Source of the DNA: Rubrivivax sp.
Lineage (GTDB): Bacteria; Pseudomonadota; Gammaproteobacteria; Burkholderiales; Burkholderiaceae_C
Direction of reading: 5' to 3'
NCBI GenBank assembly: GCA_027484825.1
Contig: JAIXSE010000032.1
Span: forward strand, 1 to 64,000
DNA length: 64,000 bases
Both the position numbers and the translations under genes were made by a program. The number at the start of each line of letters is the position of its first letter. Positions within the stretch are counted from its first letter, which is position 1. The notes under the pieces were generated by a model. It saw only the letters and a list, made by a program, of their open reading frames with translations, was not told the DNA's origin and ran no database searches. Of the stretch, positions 39,511 through 48,046 are shown in pieces.

Positions 39511-41965
39511 TCTGGCGCAGGTGTCCGGGCGCACGGTGCGCATCCAGATCGTGGAGGACGAGCGCATCGTGGCGCTCGACCTGCGTGCCGGCCTGGAGCA
39601 GCTCGGCTACGAGGTGGTGGGCATTGCGGCCAATGAGCCCGATGCGCTGAAGATGGCCCGGCATGCCGAGCCGGACCTGGTGCTGATGGACATCCACCTG
39701 GACCGCGGCAGCGACGGCATTTCCGCGGCTCGCCAATTGCGGGAGTTGCTGCAGGTCCCGGTGATCTTCCTCAGCGCCTATGGCGAGCCCGAAACCCTGC
39801 AGCGCGCGGCGGAGGCGGCACCCTACGGCTACCTGCTCAAACCCTTCGAGCTGCGTGAACTCAATGCCACGGTGCGCATGGCCATGGTGCGCCGGGCGGT
39901 GGAGCGGCAGACGGAGGAAGCCGAGCGTCGCCTGCGGCTGGCGCTGGAGTCGGCCCGGCTGGCGGTGCTGGAGCTGCATGCGGAGCCGTCCGGCCACCGG
40001 CTGCAATGGGTGGGGCAGGAGTCGGTGCCCGAGCTGCGCTCGCTGACCCAGGCCGAAACCCTGGCCCAGCTCACCCGCGGGCTGGAGCCGCGCGGCCAGG
40101 CGGCCCTGCAGACCCTGCTGCAACTCGGCACTCCCATCGACCTGACCTGCGCCTGGCAGCCGGAGGATGCGCCCGGCCGCTGGCTGGAGATCCATGCCCG
40201 TCACTTCGAGCCGGAGGGGCTGGTCATCGGCATGGTGCGCGATGTCAGCGAGCGGGTGGAGCGGGAAAACCGGCTGCGCCAGGCCTCGGTGGCCTTCGAT
40301 GCCACCGATGAAGCCATCCTGTTCCTGGACGGCGATCAGCGGGTGCTCAGCTGCAACAGTGCATTCGCCCAGCTGACCGGCTGGTCGATGCAGGACGTCA
40401 TCGGCCACCAGCCGGATGAATTCCTCTTCGCCCGTCGCCAGGGGGATGCGGTCCGGGAACCCGGCAGCCGCCAATGGCACGGCGAGGTGACCTGCCGGCG
40501 CCGCGACGGCAGCTGCTTCCCGGCGCTGCAGCACTTCGCCGCCGTGGTGGACGACCACGGCCATGCCAGCCACCATGTGCTGAGCTTTGCGGACATCAGC
40601 GAAATCCGCCAGGCGCAGCATGCGCTGCACCATCAGGCCCTGCATGATGCGCTGACCGGCCTGGGCAACCGGGTCCTGCTGCAACAGGCGCTGCAGGCTT
40701 CGGAGGGGCCGGTCGCGCTGTTCTTCATGGACCTGGACGGCTTCAAGACCATCAACGACACCCTGGGCCACGATGCCGGTGACGACCTGCTCAAGCAGGT
40801 GGCCCTCCGCATCCGGGGCCTGCTGCGCAAGGACGACATCGCGGTGCGGCTGGGCGGCGATGAGTTCGTGGTCCTGCTGCGGCAGATGGATCAGGAGGAG
40901 GTGGCCTTGCAGGTGGCGCAGAAGCTGTTGTCGGCGGTGGCGCGACCGGTGCTGCTGGAGACCGGCGGCAGTGGCCTCGGGGCCGCGGGCGGGAAGGCTG
41001 GCGAGAAGGCCACCGGTCCGCAGCAGCAGACCGTGCTGGTCACCGCCAGCATCGGCGTGGCCCTGTACCCGGCGCATGTCGACAGCCCCCACACCCTGCT
41101 GCGCGCGGCGGACGCCGCCATGTACCAGGCCAAGGCCCGCGGCCGCTGCCGCGCGGTGCTGTTCGAGTCCGCGATGGCGGACGTCGCCAGTCACCGCCTC
41201 AAGCTGGAGCAGGGGCTGCGGGTGGCGCTGGAGCAGCAGCAATTCCGGCTGGCCTGGCAGCCGGTGGTGGATCTGCGCAGCGGGCGGATCGAGGGGGCGG
41301 AAGTGCTGCTGCGCTGGACCCATCCGGAACTGGGCGAGGTGCCGCCGGCGCGCTTCATCCCGGTGGCGGAGGACACCGGCCTGATCATCGACATCGGCGC
41401 CTGGGTGCTGGACCAAGCGGTGGCGCAGGCGGCCGCCTGGCGGGCGCAGGGGCTGGCCGAACTGCGGGTGGCCGTGAATGTGTCGGTGCGGCAGTTCGAC
41501 CAGGACGACATGCCCGCGCGGATCGCCCGCGTCCTGGAACGCCACCGGTTTCCGGCGCCGCTGCTGGAGCTGGAGCTGACCGAATCCCTGATTGCGCAGG
41601 AAGTCTCCACCGAGCTGGCCCTGCGGCGCCTGCGCGAGCTGGGGGTGCGCCTGGCGCTGGACGACTTCGGCACCGGCTTTTCGTCGCTGGCCCAGTTGAC
41701 GGCGCTGCCGATGGACCGGCTCAAGATCGATCGCAGCTTCATCCAGGGGCAGGCGCAGCAGGGCTCCTCGCAGGCGGTGGTGCGCAGCATCGTGGCGCTG
41801 GCCAGCGGCCTGAGCCTGGACATCACCGCCGAGGGGGTGGAAACCCTCGAACAGCAGCAGTGGCTGTTGTCCCTGGCCGACATGCAGGCGCAGGGTTATC
41901 TCTTCCACAAACCGATGCCGACCGAGGCCATGGCCCGACTGCTGGGGGGCGGACGGCCTGGCTGA
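39497..41965 (+). CDS. receiver-PAS-GGDEF-EAL cyclic-di-GMP signalling protein
   Basis: An 822-residue protein. The receiver (about residues 13-130) has IVEDERIVALDL, the phosphoacceptor in LVLMDIHLDRG and the lysine in YGYLLKPFEL. A poorly conserved PAS-like segment and a clear PAS domain (QASVAFDATDEAILFLDGDQ) follow. The GGDEF domain has an intact active site (LGGDEFVVLL, Gly453) and an intact product-inhibition site (RKDD, five residues before it). The EAL domain reads EVL instead of EAL, but its other catalytic positions (ELTES, ALDDFGTG, LKIDRSF, AEGVET) are present, so synthesis and hydrolysis may both be possible. It overlaps the upstream PAS kinase gene, its likely phosphodonor. Start 39497 or 39503. 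Confidence 0.94.
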   Translation: MLMVDLAQVSGRTVRIQIVEDERIVALDLRAGLEQLGYEVVGIAANEPDALKMARHAEPDLVLMDIHLDRGSDGISAARQLRELLQVPVIFLSAYGEPETLQRAAEAAPYGYLLKPFELRELNATVRMAMVRRAVERQTEEAERRLRLALESARLAVLELHAEPSGHRLQWVGQESVPELRSLTQAETLAQLTRGLEPRGQAALQTLLQLGTPIDLTCAWQPEDAPGRWLEIHARHFEPEGLVIGMVRDVSERVERENRLRQASVAFDATDEAILFLDGDQRVLSCNSAFAQLTGWSMQDVIGHQPDEFLFARRQGDAVREPGSRQWHGEVTCRRRDGSCFPALQHFAAVVDDHGHASHHVLSFADISEIRQAQHALHHQALHDALTGLGNRVLLQQALQASEGPVALFFMDLDGFKTINDTLGHDAGDDLLKQVALRIRGLLRKDDIAVRLGGDEFVVLLRQMDQEEVALQVAQKLLSAVARPVLLETGGSGLGAAGGKAGEKATGPQQQTVLVTASIGVALYPAHVDSPHTLLRAADAAMYQAKARGRCRAVLFESAMADVASHRLKLEQGLRVALEQQQFRLAWQPVVDLRSGRIEGAEVLLRWTHPELGEVPPARFIPVAEDTGLIIDIGAWVLDQAVAQAAAWRAQGLAELRVAVNVSVRQFDQDDMPARIARVLERHRFPAPLLELELTESLIAQEVSTELALRRLRELGVRLALDDFGTGFSSLAQLTALPMDRLKIDRSFIQGQAQQGSSQAVVRSIVALASGLSLDITAEGVETLEQQQWLLSLADMQAQGYLFHKPMPTEAMARLLGGGRPG

Positions 41966-42018
41966 CGGACTGCAAGCGTGCAGGAGATCGCATCTGCGTG
42001 GATTCGTCAGGTATCTCC

Positions 42019-42047
42019 TTGGGCCGGACACAAGCTCACGATATATT
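42019..42047 (+). promoter_or_regulatory. candidate sigma-70 promoter for the hybrid kinase operon
   Basis: TTGGGC and TATATT are separated by exactly 17 bases, 50 bases before the hybrid kinase start. The -10 element matches five of six consensus positions; the -35 element is weaker. Confidence 0.45.
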
Positions 42048-42096
42048 GCCCGGCCTAGACAAGCATTACCAAAACTTGCAGTCGGTATGAAACTTC

Positions 42097-43932
42097 ATGC
42101 AGGGCAGCCGCCAGGGTCTGCCGCCTCCCGCCATGCTGGCCGACCGTAGCGCCGAGCAGTCCAGCCTGGATCTGGAACTGCTGCGCCTGATCGCCAAGCA
42201 GGGACGGCGTGTGCCCTATCCGGTCGGCCTGGCGGCGCTGGCGCTGGCGCTGATGAGCACCTCCGTCGTGCCCGCGGGTCTGGCCTTTGGCTGGCTGCTG
42301 GCGGTGTATGCGGTGCTGGCGCTGCGCTGGTGGATGCTGGGGCGGTTGCCCGAGATGCATGAGGAGCCGCTGAGCTACCGCGTCCGCTGGGCCATCGGGC
42401 TGAGCCTGCTCAACGGGACGGTGTTTGCGGCGTCCCTGGGCGTGGCGCCCTGGCTGACCGACTTCCAGCGCACGGTCCAGACCATCGTGCTGCTGGGCCT
42501 GTGCGCCGGTGCGGTGGCCACCACCGCCGGCCATCGAATCGTGTTCCAGGCCTTCCTCTGGCCGGTGACCCTGGCTAATGCACTGGCCTGGGGCCTGGGC
42601 GGCGTGGCCGGGGAAGATCGCTGGCTGGACATTCTGCTGGCCGCGCTGATCGTCTTCTTCGCCCTGATCCTGGTCAGCCTGGCCAAGGACACCTACCGCG
42701 TCTTCGCCGAATCGGTGCTCATCCGCCAGCAGCAGATCAAGAGCAACCAGCAACTGCGCCAGGCCTTGTCGCAGGCGGAATCGGCCATGGCGGCCAAGAC
42801 CCGCTTCCTTGCATCCGCCAGCCATGACCTGCGCCAGCCGATGCACACCTTGTCGCTCTTCGGTGCGGCCCTGGCCAAACGCACCATGGACGAGGAAGGC
42901 AATCTCATCGTCAGCCAGATGAACCTGGCGCTGCAGTCGCTGTCCTCCCAGATGGATGCGCTGCTGGACATCTCCAAGCTGGACGCACAGGTCGTGCCGG
43001 TCAACAACCAGGTGTTTGCGCTGCAGCCCTGGCTCTCCCGTCTGCAGCGGGAATTCCAGCCGTCGGCGCAGCGCAAGCAGCTCGTGCTGCGGCTGGACTG
43101 CCCGCCGGACGCCTGCGTCGAAAGCGACCCGGTGCTGCTGGAGCGGGTGGTCCGCAACCTGATCGACAACGCCATCAAGTACACGCAAAAAGGCGAGGTG
43201 GCGGTGGAGGTCAGCCGCAGCCAGGACGAAGGTCTGTGGCGCCTGGCGGTGCGCGACACCGGCATGGGCATCCCCGACCATGAGCAGGCCCGCATCTTTG
43301 AAGAGTTCTATCAGGTGGGCAATCCGGAACGGGACCGCGCCAAGGGCCTGGGCCTGGGCTTGTCCATCGTCACCCGCCTGGTCGATCTGCTGGACCTGCA
43401 CCTGGCGCTGCGCTCCGTGCCGGGACAGGGCTCCAGCTTCACCCTCAATGTGACGGCCGCCGATCCGGCCGACATTCAGCCGGGCCAGGCGCCGCGCACC
43501 GGCAATTCCCTGCCGCCGATCCGGGTGCTGGTCATCGACGACGAAGAGCCGGTGCGGGTGGCCATGCAGGCGCTGCTGTCTGCGCACGGTTGCCAGGTGC
43601 AAGTGGCGGGCTCCACCCGGGAGGGTTTGCTCAAGAGCATGGGCCTACCACCGGACCTGTTGTTGACGGACTTCCGTTTGAGGGGTGGCGAAGATGGCAT
43701 CTCCGCCGTACGCTCGCTGCGCAGTGCATTTCCGGGCCTGCCGGCCTTGATCGTCAGTGGAGACACCGCCCCCGAGCGGTTGAGGGAAGCCCATGAGGCG
43801 GGACTGACGTTGCTGCACAAGCCGGTGAGCGAAGAACAATTGATCAATGCCATGCAGGCCGCCTTGGCGGGCCAGCGCAGGGAGAGTTCCGATGTCCAGA
43901 CTGTTCGGGGAGGTGCCGCCAGCCCCGTCTGA
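42097..43932 (+). CDS. membrane hybrid sensor histidine kinase
   Basis: A 611-residue kinase. The N-terminal 200 residues hold about six membrane segments (GLAALALALMSTSVVPAGLA, TIVLLGLCAGAVATTAGHRI, LLAALIVFFALILVSLAKDT) with no large periplasmic loop. The HisKA motif SASHDLRQPMHTLS has His243. The ATPase domain shows NLIDNAIKYTQKG, RDTGMGIPDHEQ and GLGLGLSIVTRLV. The C-terminal receiver has VLVIDDEEPVRV, the phosphoacceptor in DLLLTDFRLRGG and the lysine in LTLLHKPVSEE. Its stop lies 41 bases inside the next gene (the GMC-hydrolase fusion), indicating co-expression. Other hybrid kinases of this layout act in complex relays; the ligand is unknown. Confidence 0.93.
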   Translation: MQGSRQGLPPPAMLADRSAEQSSLDLELLRLIAKQGRRVPYPVGLAALALALMSTSVVPAGLAFGWLLAVYAVLALRWWMLGRLPEMHEEPLSYRVRWAIGLSLLNGTVFAASLGVAPWLTDFQRTVQTIVLLGLCAGAVATTAGHRIVFQAFLWPVTLANALAWGLGGVAGEDRWLDILLAALIVFFALILVSLAKDTYRVFAESVLIRQQQIKSNQQLRQALSQAESAMAAKTRFLASASHDLRQPMHTLSLFGAALAKRTMDEEGNLIVSQMNLALQSLSSQMDALLDISKLDAQVVPVNNQVFALQPWLSRLQREFQPSAQRKQLVLRLDCPPDACVESDPVLLERVVRNLIDNAIKYTQKGEVAVEVSRSQDEGLWRLAVRDTGMGIPDHEQARIFEEFYQVGNPERDRAKGLGLGLSIVTRLVDLLDLHLALRSVPGQGSSFTLNVTAADPADIQPGQAPRTGNSLPPIRVLVIDDEEPVRVAMQALLSAHGCQVQVAGSTREGLLKSMGLPPDLLLTDFRLRGGEDGISAVRSLRSAFPGLPALIVSGDTAPERLREAHEAGLTLLHKPVSEEQLINAMQAALAGQRRESSDVQTVRGGAASPV

Positions 43933-46900
43933 TTCGCATGACGGTCTGTCGGCCGGTGCGCCGTCTCAGCCTTCTGAGCCCTCGCGCCCTCCGAACACCT
44001 CGGGTCCTGCTGCGTCCCAGAATCCCTCCGGTCCCGCCCGACCCTTCGGCACCCGCTGGTTGTCCCGTCCGCTCGAAGACTGGGTGACCTCCGGTGAAGA
44101 CGGGGCGGTGCCGCGCGTGGATGTGCTCATCGTCGGCAGCGGCTATGGCGGTGCGGCTGCGGCGCATGCGCTGGCGGGCCGGCGCGATGCCCAGGGTCGG
44201 CCGCTGTCGGTGGTGGTGCTGGAGCGTGGACGTGAATACCTGCCCGGCGCCTTTCCCAGCCGCTTTGCCGATCTGGCCGGCCATGTGCGCATGGCCATGG
44301 CGGGGGCCACCGAACCGACGGGCCGCCGCGAAGGCCTGTTTGACCTGCGCCTGGGGCCGGATGTCTGCGTGGCTCTGGCCAACGGCCTGGGCGGAGGCTC
44401 GCTGATCAATGCCGGAGTGATGGAGCGTCCGGCGCCGGAACGCTTTCACGAGGCGGGCTGGCCGCGCACCTTCCTGCACGAGGACCTGAGCCCCTGGTTT
44501 GACCGTGCCGAACACCTGCTGGGCGTGCGCGATGCTGCCGGCGACAACACCATCGTTCGTCTGCATGGTCATGCGGCCCGGCGTCTGGACGCGCTCAAGA
44601 CGCTGGGCGGCGAAGCCACGCGCCCGGCCCGGCTGCAGGTGGCCATGGACGACCGGCCCATCGGGGCGGCGGCCTGGCGGCATCAGCCTTGCGTGGCCTG
44701 CGGCGACTGCGCCACCGGCTGCAACCATGAGGCCAAGCAATCGCTGGACACCGGGCTGCTGCTGCAAGCCTGGCGCGCGGGCGCCGAGATGGTCTGCGGC
44801 GCCAGCGTCGAGCACCTGGCGCATCAGCCGGGCGGTGGCTGGCAGGTGTCGGTGCAGCACACCGACGAACTGCTGCGCCGCCGGCAGGGGGAGGCGTTTG
44901 TGGTGCACGCCCGCCGCGTCATCCTGGCCGCCGGCAGCCTGGGCTCGACGGAAATCCTGATGCAGTCCCATCGCCGCGGGCTGAAGGTGTCGCGGTTGCT
45001 GGGCCAGCGCTTCTCGGGCAACGGGGACGTGATTGCGGTCGGCCAGTCCTGGCCGACGCCGCTGCATGCGGTGGCCGATGAGCAGCAGCCCCCGGCCGAG
45101 CGGAAGGTCGGCCCGACCATCACCGCCGTCATGCAGGGCGAGGCGGACTTCGTGGTGGAAGACCTGGCCGTGCCCGGTCCGCTGCGCACGGTCTTCGAGG
45201 AGAGCTTCGCCTTCGCCGCCACGCTGGATGCACTCGGACGCGCCCATCCCGGCGACCATGAGGAGCGGGCCGATTTCGACGACCCGTTTGCGGTGCGGCC
45301 CACCGTCACCGAGCGCTATCTGCCCCTGGCCATCATCGGCCGGGACAGCGGCACCGGCCGGCTGGAGCTGCCCAAGGACAGTGAAGAGCCCGGGGTGCTG
45401 GGCGTGGTCTGGCCTGGCCTGAAGTCGGAGCCGGACATTGCCCGTCGCCATGAATACGTGGAGCGTCGGCTGGCGCGGACGCAGTCGCGCCTGCTGCGCA
45501 ATCCGCTGTGGCAGTTGCTGCCGCCGGAGATGGCCTTCCTGCTCAACGACGCCAAGGGCCCGATGATCAGCGTGCATCCGCTGGGCGGCTGCCCCATGGG
45601 CGACCGCGGCAGTGATGGTGTGGTGAACGACATCGGCCAGGTCTTCCATGCCGACGGCGAGGGCGTCTTCGACGATCTGGTTGTGCTGGACGGCGCCATC
45701 GTGCCCGGCTCACTGGCCATCAATCCCGCGCTGACCATCACCGCCCTGGCCCTTCGCGCCCTGGACCGCCTGACGGCCCAGTGGGGCTTGGACGCGGGCG
45801 CCGGCGACACTCGCCAGACGCCGGTCCGGCCCCGGTTCCGGGACATGAGCGTGCCGAGACGGCCAGAGACACCCACCACCGTGGAGGTGCGTGAACGCCT
45901 GGGCGGTTTTGTGCAGGTGCCCGGTGCGCCGGGATCTCCGGTGAAGTATCTGGAGCTGGGCTTCCTGTATGCGCCCAAGGTGCTGACCGAGCTGCTGCGT
46001 CCCGGTCCCGCCCGGCAACTGACGGTTGCGCCCGGCAGCTTCCTGCGTCTGTACGAGGCCCGCGAGACGCCGTCCGGCCAGTATGAAATCGTCGGTCCCG
46101 GCCAGGGCGACGGCCGCCTGTGGTGGCATGAGGAACGGGGCGAGCGCAATGCCGTGCTGTGCATGCCCCTGGCATCCGGCTCGCTCATCCCCTTCCAGCG
46201 CGAGGCCTCCAGCCCGCTGCGACGCCATGCGCGCGGCCTGTGGGCCTGGTTCATGAACCGCGGCTTCCGGGATGCCGTGCAGGGCAGCCTGGACTGGCTG
46301 TCCAGCCGCAGCGCCCCCAAGCGGCCTGGCGAGCCCAAGGCCGGTGTCTGGGCCCGCATCGTCAATGCCTGGCATCTGTCCGGCCATGCTGGGGAGGTGC
46401 GCCTGATGCGGTATGACCTCACCGTGGCCAGCGGGGATCCGTCGCTGCCGGCCTGGGCCTCGCGCCTGGCCGGCGCGCGGCTGCAAGGGCGCAAGCGCAT
46501 CAGCTACACCCGCCGCGGCAACCCGTGGACCCAGTTGAGCCGGCTGGTGCTGGCGCCCGGCGCCGGTCTGCAGCCGCCGCCCGGTCAGTCCGACATCGTG
46601 CTCAATCTGGACCTGCACTACCTCGCTCGCGAGCGCATGCCGCTGCTGCGCATCCGACAGGCGCAGGACTCCCCCAGTGCCATCCGGGATGTGGGCGCCC
46701 TCATGGCCTTCATGGCGCGGATGACCATCGGCCTTCATGCCTGGACCTTCCGCAAGCCGGACGAAGCACCGCCCCGCACCATCGACCGCCTGCCGGGCGC
46801 CGTCCCCGGCCTGCCCACCCCCGCGGTGCTGGAGATGGCCGCCGGTCGCTGGGGCGAGGCCGGCCGCCAACGCGAAGACCTGCGCCACAAGCCCGGACCC

Positions 46901-48046
46901 GACGATGACCGCCCGGTGCTGGTCCGCCTGACGCGTTATGCACGGCCCGGCGGCACCCCGGTGCTGATGCTGCATGGCTACAGCGCCAGCGGCGCCACCT
47001 TCGCCCATCATTCGGTGCAGCCCGGGCCGGCCAAGATCCTGTGGGATGCCGGGTATGACGTCTGGATCGCGGACATGCGCACCAGCGCCGGCCTGCCCAC
47101 CGCCAAGCTGCCCTGGACCTTCGAGGAGGCCGCCTTCAACGACATTCCGCTGGCGGTGGACCGCGTGCTGCGCGAAACCGGCCAGCCCAAGCTCTGCATG
47201 TTTGCCCACTGCATGGGCTCGGTGATGCTGCACATGGCGATGCTGGAGGAGCGCGAGCAGCCGTGGGAGCACTTCTATCCGCTGCGTCGGCAACTCAGCG
47301 CGCGCATCAGCAAGCTGGTGATCTCGCAGGTGACGCCGATGATGGTCATGTCGCCCACCAACAGCCTGCGCGGCGTGCTGATGCAGTATCTGCGTCCCTA
47401 TCTGCCGCTGAAGGACTTCTCCTTCCGGCCGGAGGGCCCGCCCAGCCTGATGGACCAGGTGATGGACCGGCTGCTGTCCAGCCTGCCGTATCCCGAGCAT
47501 GAGTTCGATCTCGAGAATCCACCGCCCCCCAGCATCCGCCGCACGCCGTGGACAGCCACCCGTCACCGCATGGACCTGCTGTATGGCCGCGACTTCGCCA
47601 TCGGCAACGTGGGGCAGCCGGTGCTGGACTTCATCGACGACCACTTCGGCCCGCTCAACATGGACACGGTAGCCCAGGCGGTGCACTTCGCCCGCTGCCA
47701 TGAGATCACCGACTGGCAGGGGGCCAGCCTCTACCTGGACAGCCTGGCCAAGAGCCTGGCCTTGCTCAGCGCCTTCCCGGTGCTGTCCCTGCACGGCGAG
47801 GACAACGGCCTGTGCAGCGCTGAAAGCGCCGAACTGCTCAAGGACTACTACGACCAGGCCATGCCCGACCGCTATCGTTATCGCATCATTGCCGGCCACG
47901 GCCATCAGGACTGCCTGATCGGGCGGGACATCGAGACGCGGGTGTTCCCTGCGGTGCTGCAGTTCCTCGCCGAGCCCGATGCGCCCGCCGCGATGCCGCT
48001 GCGCCCGGATGCGGTGACCCGGCCACTGTCCGAGGAGACCGCATGA
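43892..48046 (+). CDS. GMC oxidoreductase-alpha/beta hydrolase fusion protein
   Basis: A 1384-residue fusion. After a Pro/Ser-rich start, the FAD-binding GMC oxidoreductase (about residues 72-630) has the dinucleotide loop VDVLIVGSGYGGAAAAHALA (Gly82), a cysteine cluster CVACGDCATGC near residue 270, and the C-terminal GMC block HPLGGCPMGDRGSDG followed by VVLDGAIVPGSLAINPALTI. A middle region of about 350 residues (LGFLYAPKVLTELLRPGPAR onward) is not recognised. The last about 370 residues are an alpha/beta hydrolase: VLMLHGYSASGATF, the nucleophile elbow AHCMGS with Cys1107 where Ser is usual, and a late His in IIAGHGHQDCLIGRD. Similar large proteins are annotated as cholesterol oxidases. 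Start 43892 follows GGGAGAG. Confidence 0.88.
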   Translation: MSRLFGEVPPAPSDSHDGLSAGAPSQPSEPSRPPNTSGPAASQNPSGPARPFGTRWLSRPLEDWVTSGEDGAVPRVDVLIVGSGYGGAAAAHALAGRRDAQGRPLSVVVLERGREYLPGAFPSRFADLAGHVRMAMAGATEPTGRREGLFDLRLGPDVCVALANGLGGGSLINAGVMERPAPERFHEAGWPRTFLHEDLSPWFDRAEHLLGVRDAAGDNTIVRLHGHAARRLDALKTLGGEATRPARLQVAMDDRPIGAAAWRHQPCVACGDCATGCNHEAKQSLDTGLLLQAWRAGAEMVCGASVEHLAHQPGGGWQVSVQHTDELLRRRQGEAFVVHARRVILAAGSLGSTEILMQSHRRGLKVSRLLGQRFSGNGDVIAVGQSWPTPLHAVADEQQPPAERKVGPTITAVMQGEADFVVEDLAVPGPLRTVFEESFAFAATLDALGRAHPGDHEERADFDDPFAVRPTVTERYLPLAIIGRDSGTGRLELPKDSEEPGVLGVVWPGLKSEPDIARRHEYVERRLARTQSRLLRNPLWQLLPPEMAFLLNDAKGPMISVHPLGGCPMGDRGSDGVVNDIGQVFHADGEGVFDDLVVLDGAIVPGSLAINPALTITALALRALDRLTAQWGLDAGAGDTRQTPVRPRFRDMSVPRRPETPTTVEVRERLGGFVQVPGAPGSPVKYLELGFLYAPKVLTELLRPGPARQLTVAPGSFLRLYEARETPSGQYEIVGPGQGDGRLWWHEERGERNAVLCMPLASGSLIPFQREASSPLRRHARGLWAWFMNRGFRDAVQGSLDWLSSRSAPKRPGEPKAGVWARIVNAWHLSGHAGEVRLMRYDLTVASGDPSLPAWASRLAGARLQGRKRISYTRRGNPWTQLSRLVLAPGAGLQPPPGQSDIVLNLDLHYLARERMPLLRIRQAQDSPSAIRDVGALMAFMARMTIGLHAWTFRKPDEAPPRTIDRLPGAVPGLPTPAVLEMAAGRWGEAGRQREDLRHKPGPDDDRPVLVRLTRYARPGGTPVLMLHGYSASGATFAHHSVQPGPAKILWDAGYDVWIADMRTSAGLPTAKLPWTFEEAAFNDIPLAVDRVLRETGQPKLCMFAHCMGSVMLHMAMLEEREQPWEHFYPLRRQLSARISKLVISQVTPMMVMSPTNSLRGVLMQYLRPYLPLKDFSFRPEGPPSLMDQVMDRLLSSLPYPEHEFDLENPPPPSIRRTPWTATRHRMDLLYGRDFAIGNVGQPVLDFIDDHFGPLNMDTVAQAVHFARCHEITDWQGASLYLDSLAKSLALLSAFPVLSLHGEDNGLCSAESAELLKDYYDQAMPDRYRYRIIAGHGHQDCLIGRDIETRVFPAVLQFLAEPDAPAAMPLRPDAVTRPLSEETA

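Noticed and set aside
39245-42031. 928-codon minus-strand frame
   Set aside because: It is antisense to the receiver-GGDEF-EAL gene, with no motifs and a His/Gln/Arg-rich composition typical of shadow frames.
45710-47905. 731-codon minus-strand frame inside the GMC-hydrolase gene
   Set aside because: It is antisense to conserved GMC and hydrolase motifs and has no ribosome site or family similarity.
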